Shown here one piece after another: positions 26,203 to 34,578 of a stretch of DNA of 64,000 bases. Within the stretch, counting starts at the first letter, position 1. Each line of letters begins with the position of its first letter. Below the pieces are notes generated by a model. It did not search any database. It saw only the letters and a list, made by a program, of their open reading frames with translations, and had not been told where the DNA came from. The position numbers were made by a program, and so were the translations under genes. Source of the stretch: Pseudonocardia autotrophica (GTDB lineage Bacteria; Actinomycetota; Actinomycetes; Mycobacteriales; Pseudonocardiaceae); contig NZ_JNYD01000006.1 of NCBI RefSeq assembly GCF_000717175.1, positions 1-64,000 on the forward strand, given 5' to 3'.

Positions 26203-26649
26203 TCAGGCGTTGCCGTAGACCTTCGTCGGGGTGACGAGAACCGCGACGCGGCCCTCCTCCCGCATCACGCGGTCGTAGGTCTCCCAGTCGTCGTGCGTGC
26301 CGCCGGCCGCGGTGAAGACCGCCCGGAGCAGCAGCCGCAGGTCCTCGGGATCGCTGTTGTCCGGCCCGATCAGCTCGCTCGTGCCGTCGACCGCCGCCCA
26401 GCGCCAGCCCGCCCGCCACAGCACCGATGTGGCCGGCCGCGCCCGCAGGTTGCGCAGCTTCACGCGCCCGTACGTGACGTACCCGACCACCGGTGCGCCC
26501 GTCCGCGGGTGCTCGAGCACCCCGGCGTTGACGAGCGACGAGTGCGGGGTGCCGTCCTCCCGCACCACGCTGATCGACGCGAGCCCGTGTTCCTGCCCGA
26601 CCATCCGCCGGGCCGCCTCCAGGGCGGCGCTGATGTCCCCAGTGCTCAT
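26203..26649 (-). CDS. PPOX-class F420-dependent oxidoreductase
   Basis: A 148-aa split-barrel protein: LASISVVREDGTPHSSLVNAGVL, VVGYVTYGRVKLRNLRARPATSVLWRAG, and a C-terminal VAVLVTPTKVYGN. This pattern is that of the PPOX class of probable F420-dependent enzymes. The frame is open further upstream, but ATG 26649 gives the family N-terminus. It is divergent from the lyase gene at 26700, 50 bases away. Confidence 0.85.
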   Translation of the reverse strand: MSTGDISAALEAARRMVGQEHGLASISVVREDGTPHSSLVNAGVLEHPRTGAPVVGYVTYGRVKLRNLRARPATSVLWRAGWRWAAVDGTSELIGPDNSDPEDLRLLLRAVFTAAGGTHDDWETYDRVMREEGRVAVLVTPTKVYGNA

Positions 26650-26699
26650 GCACCTCAGTGTGGACCCGGTCACCGACGAACCTGTGTCACGCTCGTGGC

Positions 26700-27584
26700 A
26701 TGTCCGACCTGCTGTCCACAGCTCCGCGCGCACGGCTGCGCGACCTGCTCTCCGGGCCCGCCCCGCTCGTCGCCCCCGGCGCCTACGACGCCCTCTCCGC
26801 CCGGCTCGTCGAGCAGGCGGGCTTCGACGCCGTCTACATGACCGGCTTCGGGACGACGGCCGGCCTGCTCGGCCGCCCGGACGTCGGCCTGCTCACCGGG
26901 ACCGAGATGGCCGACAACGCCCGCCGGATCGTCGCGGCCGTCGACGTGCCGGTGATCGCCGACGGCGACACGGGCTACGGCAACGCGATCAACGTGCTGC
27001 GCACGGTGCAGACCTACGAGCAGGCCGGCGTCGCCGCGATCCAGCTCGAGGACCAGGTCACGCCGAAGAAGTGCGGCCACATGAGCGGCAAGGAGATCGT
27101 GCCGCTGCCGGAGATGCTCGGGAAGATCCGCGCGGCCGCCGAGGCCCGCCGCGACCCGGAGTTCCTGATCATCGCGCGGACGGACGCGGTCGCCGTCGAG
27201 GGCGTCGACGCGGCGATCACGCGGGCGAAGGCCTTCCGCGAGGCCGGCGCCGACCTGCTGTTCGTCGAGGCGCCCACCGCGGAGGCGGACATCGAGCGGA
27301 TCGCGGGCGAGCTCTCCGGCGTCGCCCCGCTCGTCTTCAACTGGGCGGAGGGCGGGAAGACCCCGCCGCTGACCCTGGAGCGGATGACCGAGCTCGGGTT
27401 CCGGCTGGTCATCTACCCGATCGGCACGCTGCTCGCGGCGACCGCCGGGATCCGGACGCTGCTGGAGACCCTGCGCAAGGACGGGACGCCGCAGGCCGCG
27501 CTGCCCGGCCTGCCGGCCTTCGACGAGTTCACCTCCCTCGTCGGCCTGCCCGAGGTGCAGGAGCTGGAGCAGCGCTTCCGCTGA
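26700..27584 (+). CDS. isocitrate lyase / PEP mutase family protein
   Basis: A 294-aa TIM-barrel enzyme. The Mg2+/substrate motif IADGDTGYGN (about residues 80-89), AIQLEDQVTPKKCGHMSGK with the catalytic Cys, and IIARTDA are all present. Length fits 2-methylisocitrate lyase, 2,3-dimethylmalate lyase or oxaloacetate/carboxyphosphonate enzymes, not true isocitrate lyase (about 430 aa). No prpC/prpD genes are near, so methylcitrate-cycle function is not supported by context. It starts on ATG 26700, six bases after a CACGCT -10-like hexamer, so it is probably leaderless. Confidence 0.87.
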   Translation: MSDLLSTAPRARLRDLLSGPAPLVAPGAYDALSARLVEQAGFDAVYMTGFGTTAGLLGRPDVGLLTGTEMADNARRIVAAVDVPVIADGDTGYGNAINVLRTVQTYEQAGVAAIQLEDQVTPKKCGHMSGKEIVPLPEMLGKIRAAAEARRDPEFLIIARTDAVAVEGVDAAITRAKAFREAGADLLFVEAPTAEADIERIAGELSGVAPLVFNWAEGGKTPPLTLERMTELGFRLVIYPIGTLLAATAGIRTLLETLRKDGTPQAALPGLPAFDEFTSLVGLPEVQELEQRFR

Positions 27585-27597
27585 TCCCTGCGGCACT

Positions 27598-27620
27598 CTC
27601 GTTCATGGCCGGTGAACGAG
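27598..27620. terminator. short inverted repeat after the lyase gene
   Basis: Arms CTCGTTCA (27598-27605) and TGAACGAG (27613-27620) around a 7-base loop. The pairing continues imperfectly outward through GGC/GCC. It lies 14 bases beyond the stop at 27584 and could end that transcript before ddl. Confidence 0.5.
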
Positions 27621-27702
27621 GGCGCCCACTCGCCGGTCCCGGGGCCGGGGTTCGGCGGGCCGTGCGGCGGGCCGGTGGCCGGCCCGCCTACGCTCCCCGG
27701 TC

Positions 27703-28827
27703 ATGAGCGAGCCCGCGAGCGAGTCCGCGTCCCGGTCCGGCCGGATCCGGGTGGCCGTCGTCTTCGGCGGGCGCAGCTCCGAGCACGCGATCTCGTGCGT
27801 CTCCGCGGGCAGCGTGCTGACCCATCTCGACCGGGAGCGGTTCGACGTCGTGCCGGTCGGGATCGCGCCCGACGGCGCCTGGGTCCTCGGCACGGACGAC
27901 CCGGCGGCCCTGCGCATCCGGGACCGCGCGCTCCCACAGGTCGACGCCACGGCCACGGCGCTCGCGCTGCCCGGCGACCCGACCCGGGGCGGCCTGCTGC
28001 GGCTCGACCCGGGCCGCGCGGGTGAGGTGCTCGCGGGCGTCGACGTGGTGTTCCCGGTGCTGCACGGCCCGTTCGGCGAGGACGGCACCATCCAGGGCCT
28101 GCTCGAGATGGCCGGGCTGCCGTACGTCGGCGCCGGGGTGTTCGCCTCCGCGGCCGGCATGGACAAGGAGTTCACCAAGAAGCTCCTGGCCGCCGAGGGG
28201 CTGCCGGCCGGGAACCTCGTGGTGCTGCGGCCGCAGGCGCGGACCCTGTCGGCCGACGAGCGCGAGCGGCTCGGGCTGCCGGTGTTCGTCAAGCCGGCTC
28301 GGGCCGGGTCGTCCGTCGGCATCACGAAGGTGAGCGACTGGGCCGACCTCGACGCCGCGGTCGCCACCGCCCGCGTGCACGACCCGAAGGTGCTGGTCGA
28401 GGCCGCGATCGTGGGGCGCGAGGTGGAGTGCGGGGTGCTGGAGCTGCCCGACGGCACGCTGCGCGCCTCGGTGCCCGCCGAGATCCGGCTCGTCGGCGGG
28501 GCCAGCGAGTTCTACGACTTCGAGGCCAAGTACCTCGACGACGTCTGCGAGTTCGACATCCCCGCCAAGCTCGACGACGCCGTCGCCGAGCGGCTGCGCG
28601 AGACGGCGATCGCCGCCTTCCGCGCCCTGGACTGCCAGGGCCTGGCCCGCGTCGACTTCTTCGTCGGGGAGGGCGGGGAGTTGACCGTCAACGAGGTCAA
28701 CACCATGCCCGGCTTCACGCCCATCTCCATGTACCCGCGGATGTGGGCGCACACGGGCGTCGACTACCCCACGCTGCTCGCCACGCTGGTCGACACCGCC
28801 CTCGCGCGGGGCACCGGCCTGCGCTGA
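27703..28827 (+). CDS. ddl: D-alanine--D-alanine ligase
   Basis: A 374-aa ATP-grasp enzyme that joins two D-alanines for peptidoglycan. Landmarks are [20 protein letters not shown] at the N-terminus, [20 protein letters not shown], the ATP-binding stretch [18 protein letters not shown], the omega-loop [12 protein letters not shown] with the Tyr of D-Ala-D-Ala ligases, and the metal site [28 protein letters not shown]. It starts at ATG 27703, eight bases after TACGCT (27689-27694), so a leaderless or very short-leader transcript is likely. The order ddl - DUF3515 - Lrp-like - thiL is conserved in many actinobacteria. Confidence 0.96.
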   Translation: MSEPASESASRSGRIRVAVVFGGRSSEHAISCVSAGSVLTHLDRERFDVVPVGIAPDGAWVLGTDDPAALRIRDRALPQVDATATALALPGDPTRGGLLRLDPGRAGEVLAGVDVVFPVLHGPFGEDGTIQGLLEMAGLPYVGAGVFASAAGMDKEFTKKLLAAEGLPAGNLVVLRPQARTLSADERERLGLPVFVKPARAGSSVGITKVSDWADLDAAVATARVHDPKVLVEAAIVGREVECGVLELPDGTLRASVPAEIRLVGGASEFYDFEAKYLDDVCEFDIPAKLDDAVAERLRETAIAAFRALDCQGLARVDFFVGEGGELTVNEVNTMPGFTPISMYPRMWAHTGVDYPTLLATLVDTALARGTGLR

Positions 28828-28830
28828 AGC

Positions 28831-28930
28831 TCCCGACTCGCGCGTCCCCTCTCCCGACTCGCGGGCGTTGTTCCGCGAGTCGGGGGTTCCGGCTCCGCGA
28901 GTCGGGGGTTCTGGTAGCGCGAGTCGGGGC
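28831..28930. repeat. five-unit inverted-repeat cluster between ddl and the DUF3515 gene
   Basis: Two units TCCCGACTCGCG at 28831-28842 and 28852-28863 face three inverted units. Two of these read CGCGAGTCGGGGGTT (28874-28888 and 28896-28910), and the third reads GCGCGAGTCGGGG (28918-28930). Any of the left units can pair with any of the right ones, giving several alternative hairpins. It lies wholly between the convergent stops at 28827 and 28939. Confidence 0.85.
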
Positions 28931-28938
28931 TGAGTGCG

Positions 28939-29520
28939 TCAGCGGACGGTGATGGCGGTGCGGGGGAGGGTGCGGGCGATCGCGTCGGAGACCGCCTGGA
29001 CCGGGCCGGTGCCGACGGCGGTGGGCGTCGTGAGCGCCACGTAGACCCCGCGGTCGACCGCCACGTAGGTGACGAGCGTCGGCTGCGGGGTGCCGTCGGA
29101 GATCGTGAGCCAGCTGACGCCGTTGACGTCCGTGAGGGTCGAGGTCGGCGTCAGCTCCTGCGGGCGGGGGAGACCGCAGCGCAGCACCACCGGTCGCGGC
29201 ACGGCCGCCCACGCGCGCGCCCCGGGCTGCGCGGGCTCGGCGAGCGGCCGCGTGGGGAACGCCGGGTCGCCGGGGAGGTCGGCGGGCAGCGCCGCGAGCA
29301 GGCTCGTGCAGGCCGGGGAGGACGCATCGGGGGCGTCGACCGGCGCGAGGGCGAGCGGTCCCCTCTCCGGAGCCGGGGCAGGCGCGTCGAACGCCCCGGC
29401 CCGCGCCGCGATCCCGAACCCGGCCACGACCAGCGCGAGCAGGACCGGCAACGCGATCGCGAGGACCACCGCCGGCCTTCGCAGGTCGGGGCCGTGCCGC
29501 GGACTGGTCGGGGAGGACAT
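28939..29520 (-). CDS. DUF3515-family membrane-anchored protein
   Basis: A 193-aa protein with one N-terminal transmembrane or signal-anchor helix (residues about 16-42, AVVLAIALPVLLALVVAGFGIAARAG). It is followed by a Pro/Ala-rich linker and an extracytoplasmic domain with two conserved cysteines (SSPACTSLL and VLRCGLPRP). The pattern and the location between ddl and thiL match the actinobacterial DUF3515 family of unknown function. The cysteine pair could form a disulfide outside the cell. Confidence 0.85.
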   Translation of the reverse strand: MSSPTSPRHGPDLRRPAVVLAIALPVLLALVVAGFGIAARAGAFDAPAPAPERGPLALAPVDAPDASSPACTSLLAALPADLPGDPAFPTRPLAEPAQPGARAWAAVPRPVVLRCGLPRPQELTPTSTLTDVNGVSWLTISDGTPQPTLVTYVAVDRGVYVALTTPTAVGTGPVQAVSDAIARTLPRTAITVR

Positions 29521-29550
29521 CGACGTGCTGGGTTCCGGGATCCGGCGCGC

Positions 29551-29787
29551 TCAGCTCAGCTTGACCACCGGGCACGTCAGGGTCCGGGTGATCCCCGAGA
29601 CCCCCTGCACCCGCGCGACGACGAGCTGGCCCAGCTCGTCGACGTCGGCGGCCTCGGCGCGCACGATGACGTCGTACGGCCCGGTGACGTCCTCGGCGGT
29701 GACGACGCCCTGGATGGCACCGATCTCGGCGGCGACCGCCGCCGCCTTGCCGACCTCGGTCTGGATGAGGATGTAGGCCTGCACCAC
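29551..29787 (-). CDS. stand-alone Lrp/AsnC ligand-binding (RAM) domain protein
   Basis: A 78-aa protein, MVQAYILIQTEVGKAAAVAA..., consisting only of the alpha-beta RAM/AsnC_trans_reg domain with no DNA-binding helix-turn-helix. Such proteins form dimers or decamers that bind amino acids; some affect full-length Lrp partners. Two GTG codons in tandem (29785-29787 and 29782-29784) can start it. It is divergent from thiL. Confidence 0.88.
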   Translation of the reverse strand: MVQAYILIQTEVGKAAAVAAEIGAIQGVVTAEDVTGPYDVIVRAEAADVDELGQLVVARVQGVSGITRTLTCPVVKLS

Positions 29788-29876
29788 GGCGTGCCCCTTC
29801 CGGTTCTGCTTGTCTGGGGACCCGCCGGACGGCGTCCGACGGGAAAGTCGGAAGGCAACGTACCTGAGGAGAGCCC

Positions 29877-30887
29877 GTGTCCCCATCGTCGCGCACCCCG
29901 TCGGGGGCCACCGAGGCGAGCGACACACCGAGCGAAGCGGACGAAACGCCCGCACTGGCCACGATCGGGGAGTTCGGGCTCATCGAGCGCGTGACCCGGG
30001 ACCGGGTCCAGCCGCCCGCGACGCTGCTCGGCCCGGGCGACGACGCCGCCGTCGTGGCCCAGCCGGACGGGCGGGCCGTGGCGTGTGTCGACGTCCTCGT
30101 GGAGGGCGTGCACTTCCGGCTCGACTGGTCGGCGCCGGAGGACGTCGGGCGCAAGGCGGTCGCGGCCAATCTGGCCGACGTCGCGGCGATGGGGGCGGTG
30201 CCGACCGGCCTGCTCGTCGGCCTCGCCGCGCCCCGCGACACGCCCGTCGAGACCCTCGAAGGGCTGGCGACCGGAATGTGGACCGAGGCCGAGGTCGTCG
30301 GCGTGGGGCTGGTGGGCGGCGACGTCGCCTCCTCGCCCACGCTCGTGGTCTCGGTGACCGCGCTGGGCTCGCTGGAGGGACGCGCCCCGGTGACCCGCGA
30401 CGGTGCCCGGCCCGGCGACGTCGTCGCCGTGTGCGGGCGGATCGGCTGGGCCGCCGCCGGGCTCGCCGTGCTGACCCGCGGGTTCCGGGCGCCCGGCGTG
30501 CTCGTCGACGCCCACCGCGTGCCCACCCCGCCGTACGCCGCCGGGCCCGCGGCCGCGCACGCCGGTGCCACCGCGATGATCGACGTGTCCGACGGCCTGC
30601 TGGCCGACCTGGGGCACGTCGCCGCGGACTCCGGGGTGCGGATCGAGCTGCGGCGCGACGCGTTCGCGGTGCCCGACCGGTTGGCGGAGGTCGCACCGGC
30701 GCTCGGCGTCGACCCGATCGACTGGATGCTGACCGGCGGCGAGGACCACGCGCTGGCCGCGACCTTCCCGGCCGGCACCACCCTGCCCGCAGGTTTCGTC
30801 GAGGTCGGCGCGGTGGTCGAGGGAGAGGGCGTGGTCGTCGACGGCGAGCCCTACGCCGGCGCCCCCGGGTGGGAGCACTTCACCTGA
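29877..30887 (+). CDS. thiL: thiamine-monophosphate kinase
   Basis: A 336-aa enzyme that phosphorylates thiamine phosphate to thiamine diphosphate with ATP. Diagnostic parts are LLGPGDDAAVV, the metal/ATP motif near ACVDVLVEGVHFRLDWS, GRKAVAANLADVAAMGA, GLVGGDVASSP, DVSDGLLADLGHVA and WMLTGGEDHALAATFP. A 30-residue Glu/Ser/Thr-rich N-terminal extension precedes the domain. GTG 29877 has GAGGAGAG just upstream. It ends before a strong hairpin. Confidence 0.95.
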   Translation: MSPSSRTPSGATEASDTPSEADETPALATIGEFGLIERVTRDRVQPPATLLGPGDDAAVVAQPDGRAVACVDVLVEGVHFRLDWSAPEDVGRKAVAANLADVAAMGAVPTGLLVGLAAPRDTPVETLEGLATGMWTEAEVVGVGLVGGDVASSPTLVVSVTALGSLEGRAPVTRDGARPGDVVAVCGRIGWAAAGLAVLTRGFRAPGVLVDAHRVPTPPYAAGPAAAHAGATAMIDVSDGLLADLGHVAADSGVRIELRRDAFAVPDRLAEVAPALGVDPIDWMLTGGEDHALAATFPAGTTLPAGFVEVGAVVEGEGVVVDGEPYAGAPGWEHFT

Positions 30888-30957
30888 CGGCGACACCCGC
30901 GGTGCGCTGTGAGGGCCGTCGTCGCTGTGAGAGTCGGAACGTGATCGGTCGCGCCGT

Positions 30958-30995
30958 GTGGTGCAGGAGCCGCCGTGGTGCGGCTGCTGCACCAC
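30958..30995. terminator. 16-bp-stem hairpin after thiL
   Basis: Arms at 30958-30973 and 30980-30995 pair with one mismatch (GTGGTGCAGGAGCCGC type). The hairpin lies between the convergent stops at 30887 and 31003. No T-run follows on either side. Confidence 0.7.
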
Positions 30996-31002
30996 AGCGC
31001 AC

Positions 31003-31980
31003 TCAGCTCCGGCGGCGGAACAGCCTGCGCAGCAGCGTGTCCGGCTTGCCCGGCACGGAGCGCTGCGGGTGTGCGAAGGGGCGGTCCGCGGGGTCGACAG
31101 GGGCGATCGGCAGGGCGGGAATGGTCGCGGGAGCGGGAGGCGAGGCGATCGGCTGCAGCACCTTCGTCGACGGGCCGGAGGCGGGCGGGACCGTCCGGAC
31201 AGGTTTCGGACGCGGGGCCGGCGTCGGCTTCGGTCCGGTGTCATCCGTGCGGGACAGCTCGACGGTCGTCTCCAGCTCCGACGGCTCGTCCGGCACGGCG
31301 GCGGGCGGGTCGACCGGTGTCGCGGCCGGCTGCGCCGCCGTCTCGTCCACCGGGTTCTCGGCCTCCGGCTGCCCGTCGGCCGGCGGTGCGGGCTCGATCC
31401 GTGAGGCCTCCGTCTCCGGCTGGGCATCGGGCTCCGGCGCGTCCGGCGCGTCCGGGAGCTCCGCGCCCGGGTCCTTGGCGAGGTCCTCGGTCTCCGGCTC
31501 GTCGGCCCGCACCTCGTCGGCCCGCGCCTCGTCGGCCCGCACCTCGTCGGCTCGCACCTCGTCGGCTCGCACCTCGTCGGCTCGCACCTCGTCGGCCCGA
31601 ACCTCGGCCGCCTGGGTCACCCGAGCCTCGGCGTCGTCCGCCACGGCCCGGTCCTCGGTCGGCTCCTCGTCCGCGCCGGCCTTCTCGACCCCGGCTGCCG
31701 TCGGCTCCTCGACGCCGCCGGCGACCGGCGCACCCGCCGGCTCCTCGGACGGCTCCGCGGCCGCGGTGGGAGCCTCAGCCACCTCGACCGACTGCACCGG
31801 GGCCCCCGCCGCGGACGTGTCGCGCGCGTCCGCGGCGGGGGAGGTGCGGGGGCGCGGGCTGGGACGGACCCGCAGGTAGGTGGTGCGCTCGGCGGGCCGG
31901 ACCTCGGACTCGTCCGTGCGGTCGTCGGGCGTGCCCGATGCTGTCGACTCCTCGGTGGTGCTGCGTCCCGACTCGCTCAC
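31003..31980 (-). CDS. Pro/Ala/Glu-rich low-complexity protein with VRADE tandem repeats
   Basis: A 325-aa, strongly acidic protein, almost wholly low-complexity and predicted disordered. Residues 127-161 are seven consecutive 5-residue units, VRADE (one is ARADE). The last 40 residues change character to Pro-rich basic sequence ending GKPDTLLRRLFRRRS, which may be a membrane- or nucleic-acid-binding tail. No signal peptide or membrane helix is present. GTG 31980 is the best start, since the open frame beyond it runs into the palindrome. I do not recognise the family. Base composition and codon use agree with the neighbours, so it seems genuine but fast-evolving. Confidence 0.68.
   Translation of the reverse strand: MSESGRSTTEESTASGTPDDRTDESEVRPAERTTYLRVRPSPRPRTSPAADARDTSAAGAPVQSVEVAEAPTAAAEPSEEPAGAPVAGGVEEPTAAGVEKAGADEEPTEDRAVADDAEARVTQAAEVRADEVRADEVRADEVRADEVRADEARADEVRADEPETEDLAKDPGAELPDAPDAPEPDAQPETEASRIEPAPPADGQPEAENPVDETAAQPAATPVDPPAAVPDEPSELETTVELSRTDDTGPKPTPAPRPKPVRTVPPASGPSTKVLQPIASPPAPATIPALPIAPVDPADRPFAHPQRSVPGKPDTLLRRLFRRRS
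31498..31602 (-). repeat. 7 x 15-bp coding tandem repeat (VRADE)
   Basis: Seven units of CTCGTCGGCYCGCAC (plus strand) run without interruption, with single-base differences at two positions. The unit is five codons, so copy-number change would keep the frame. It is likely a variable-number tandem repeat. Confidence 0.9.
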
Positions 31981-32073
31981 GGCCCGGCTATCGGGCCTGC
32001 GCGCGGTGCCGTTACGCGGTGGCGGCACCTCTCCCGGCGACCGGTCGACCACGCACGGGCACCGGCCGGGGTC

Positions 32074-32113
32074 GTGAGTGCCGATCGTCGCCATAGCGAC
32101 TATTGCCACTCAC
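32074..32113. repeat. intergenic palindrome, copy C
   Basis: A 40-bp palindrome with arms GTGAGTGCCGATCGTCGCCA (32074-32093) and, facing it, a near-complement (32094-32113), ends GTGAG/CTCAC. It shares GGTCGTGAGTGCCGA with copy B but has a different centre and lacks the GCAGCTC flank. Unlike A and B it lies between divergent genes (starts 31980 and 32154). Confidence 0.8.
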
Positions 32114-32153
32114 AGGGGCGGCGAGCGGGCGGTCGGTCGGGTACGCAGGAGCG

Positions 32154-33341
32154 GTGAACGCACGGTCCGCGTCGCTCGTCCTGGTCGGGCTGCTCGCGCT
32201 GTCGCTGAACCTGCGGGCGGCGCTGTCCGCCTACCCGCCGCTGCTGGGCGAGGTCCGCGAGTCCCTCGGGATCGCCGCCGGCACCGCCGGGGCCGCGCAG
32301 ACCGGCGCGATCCTCGCGATGGCCGCCGGCTCGTTGATCGGTCCGCGGGTCGGGGCCCGGTTCGGGGCCGTGCGGGCGCTCGGCGGGTCGGTCGGGCTGG
32401 TCGCGCTCGGCAGCCTGGTCCGCGGGGTCCCGGCGCTGGCCGCCCTCTTCGCCGGGACGCTGGTGATCGGCCTCGGCATCGGCGTCGCGGGCGTGCTGCT
32501 CACCGCGGTGGTGAAGGACCGCCTCGCCGCCCGCGCGGGCGCGGTGAGCGGCGCGTACGTCGTCGCGATGATGCTGGGGTCGACGATCGTCAGCGCCCTG
32601 GCCGTGCCGGTGGCCGTCGCGCTGGGCGGCTGGTCGTACTCCCTCGCACTGTGGGCGGTGCCCGCCCTGCTGGCCGTGGCCATCTGGGTCGCGATCATGC
32701 GCGGCGACACCGGCGCCCGCGACGGATCGGCGACGACCCCGCGCCGGCTGCCCTGGCGCGACCCCTTCGCCCGCCTCGCCGCGATGTACCAGTCCGGAGT
32801 GTCGCTCACCGTCTACGGCTCGCTGACCTGGGTCGCGCCGGCCTACGTCGACCGCGGCTGGAGCCCCGCCACCGCCGGGCTGCTCATCGCCGTGTGGAGC
32901 GTCGCGCAGATGCCGTCGGCGCTGATCGTGCCGACCCTCGCCGACCGGTCGGGGCACTTCCGGCGGTGGGCGCTGCTCATGGCGTCGTGCGTGGTCGTGG
33001 CGGTGCTGGGGATGGTGCTGCTGCCCGAGCCGCCGGTGGTGGGCGCGTGGCTGTGGGTCGCGCTGATCGGGATCGGCTGCGGCGCGGGCTTCCCGCTCGG
33101 GCTGTCGGTGATCGCGCACCGGACCGCCGACCCGGCGGCGAGCGCCGCGACGAGCGGGCTCGCCCTCGGCGTCGGGTACACCGTGGCGGGGATCGGGCCG
33201 CTGCTGATGGGCGTGCTCGTCGACCTGACGCACGGCTACGCCGCGGCGCTGCTGGTGCTGCTCGGCGCCGCGGTGCTGCAGATCGTCGCGACGATCGGGA
33301 TCGGCGACCACCGGCGCGAGGCCGCCGCCGCGACCACCTGA
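32154..33341 (+). CDS. MFS transporter, CynX/NimT family
   Basis: A 395-aa permease with about 12 hydrophobic helices. The start NARSASLVLVGLLALSLNLRAALSAYPPLLGEVRESLG is typical of the CynX/NimT (cyanate, nitroimidazole-type) group, in which NLRxxxxxxxPLLxxI is the signature. The substrate is unpredictable from sequence. GTG 32154 lies six bases after TACGCA (32142-32147), fitting a leaderless transcript. AGGAG is too close to serve as a normal ribosome site. Confidence 0.87.
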   Translation: MNARSASLVLVGLLALSLNLRAALSAYPPLLGEVRESLGIAAGTAGAAQTGAILAMAAGSLIGPRVGARFGAVRALGGSVGLVALGSLVRGVPALAALFAGTLVIGLGIGVAGVLLTAVVKDRLAARAGAVSGAYVVAMMLGSTIVSALAVPVAVALGGWSYSLALWAVPALLAVAIWVAIMRGDTGARDGSATTPRRLPWRDPFARLAAMYQSGVSLTVYGSLTWVAPAYVDRGWSPATAGLLIAVWSVAQMPSALIVPTLADRSGHFRRWALLMASCVVVAVLGMVLLPEPPVVGAWLWVALIGIGCGAGFPLGLSVIAHRTADPAASAATSGLALGVGYTVAGIGPLLMGVLVDLTHGYAAALLVLLGAAVLQIVATIGIGDHRREAAAATT

Positions 33342-33373
33342 GAAAACCCGGGACGGCGTGCGGACGGCGTCGC

Positions 33374-33379
33374 TACGCT
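33374..33379 (+). promoter_or_regulatory. -10 box pointing at a GTG with an in-frame stop
   Basis: TACGCT at 33374-33379 is followed six bases later by GTG 33386, the usual leaderless layout. That GTG opens MPFL and then meets TGA at 33398-33400, in the same frame as the MFS gene that follows. Confidence 0.55.
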
Positions 33380-33478
33380 GCCGCCGTGCCCTTCCTTTGA
33401 CGCACGTCCCGCCCCCTGCCGCCCGCCGCCCGCGGTCCGGCGCGCCTCGTCGTCGGCTGGGCCCTGCTCGCCGACGTC

Positions 33479-34576
33479 GTGCCGCTCTACCCCCTCTACG
33501 CGCTCTTCTTCGCCGAGCACGGCATGTCCGGGGCGGAGATCTCCGCGCTCTTCGCGGTCTGGTCGGTCACGGGCCTGGTCGCGGAGGTGCCCTCGGGCGC
33601 CCTGTCCGACCGGTTCTCCCGACGGCGGGTGCTCGCCGCGGGCGGGGTCCTGCAGGCCGCGGCCTACGTCCTGTGGCTGCTCGCGCCCGGCTTCCCCGGG
33701 TTCGCCGCGGGCTTCGTCGTGTGGGGCGTCGGGACGTCGCTGTTCAGCGGCACGGTCGAGGCCCTCGTCTACGAGGTCCTGAGCGCCGCGGAGGCGGCCG
33801 ACCGGTACGCGGGGGTCCGCGGACTCGTCACCGCGGCCGGGCACGCCGCACAGGTGCCCTCGGCGGCCGCCGCGACGGTCCTCGTCGCGACGGGCGGGTA
33901 CACGCTGGTCGGCTGGGTGAGCGTCGGGTCCTGCCTGGCCGCAGCCGTGCTCACCGTCGCCTTCCCCGACCCGCCGCGCGCCGGTCCGCCGGACGACGGC
34001 CCGGACGAGACCGCCGAGGACCTCACGTACTGGCAGACCCTGCGCGCCGGGCTCGCCGAGGCCGTCGGCAGCCGCGCGGTCCGGGGGGCCCTGCTCGCGG
34101 CCGCGCTGGTCGGCGGGGTCGACGCGCTGGAGGAGTACTTCCCGCTGATCGTGGGTCAGCAGGAGGCGGTGGCGCTCGTCGCGGTGCCCGGTCTCCTGGT
34201 GCTGGTCGCGCTCGCAGGGGCGGCCGGTGCCGCCCTGGGTGGGCGGGCCGGGGTCCTGCGTGGGCGTGGGCTCGCGACGCTGCTGTTGCCGGCCGCCGCC
34301 GCGCTGCTGGCCGCCGGGCACGGGGGAGCGGTCGGCCTGGCCGCCCTCGGCACGTACTACGCCCTGCAGCAGTGCGCCCAGGTCGTCACGGACACCCGCG
34401 TGCAGGAGCGGCTCTCCGGCCGGGCCCGCGCCACGTCGACCTCGGTCTCGGCGCTCGGCACCGAGCTCGTGGCGCTCGCGGTGTTCGCGACCTGGGGCCT
34501 GGGCGGGACGCCGGCGGTCGCCGTCGGCCTGCTGGTCCTCGCCCCGGCGGTGTGGTGGCTGCTGCGGCGTGCGTGA
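33479..34576 (+). CDS. MFS transporter, start uncertain (possible nonsense codon upstream)
   Basis: From GTG 33479 the protein is 365 aa with about 11-12 helices, including the motif EVPSGALSDRFSRRRVL of sugar/drug-type MFS carriers. In the same frame, codons 33401-33478 encode RLVVGWALLADVVPLYPL, which looks like the true first membrane helix, but no ATG, GTG or TTG is available there. The only well-placed start is GTG 33386 next to a -10 box, and it is cut off by TGA at 33398. So either translation starts internally at 33479 with a shortened helix 1, a rare codon is used, or the gene carries a nonsense mutation or sequencing error. It ends 2 bases from the opposite-strand UbiB gene. Confidence 0.72.
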   Translation: MPLYPLYALFFAEHGMSGAEISALFAVWSVTGLVAEVPSGALSDRFSRRRVLAAGGVLQAAAYVLWLLAPGFPGFAAGFVVWGVGTSLFSGTVEALVYEVLSAAEAADRYAGVRGLVTAAGHAAQVPSAAAATVLVATGGYTLVGWVSVGSCLAAAVLTVAFPDPPRAGPPDDGPDETAEDLTYWQTLRAGLAEAVGSRAVRGALLAAALVGGVDALEEYFPLIVGQQEAVALVAVPGLLVLVALAGAAGAALGGRAGVLRGRGLATLLLPAAAALLAAGHGGAVGLAALGTYYALQQCAQVVTDTRVQERLSGRARATSTSVSALGTELVALAVFATWGLGGTPAVAVGLLVLAPAVWWLLRRA

Positions 34577-34578
34577 GC

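Noticed and set aside
26700..27584. True isocitrate lyase (glyoxylate shunt)
   Set aside because: At 294 residues it is too short, and the sequence around KKCGH fits the wider lyase/PEP-mutase group.
31498..31602. Possible CRISPR-like array
   Set aside because: Units are contiguous 15-bp coding repeats without spacers and keep the reading frame, so this is a coding tandem repeat.
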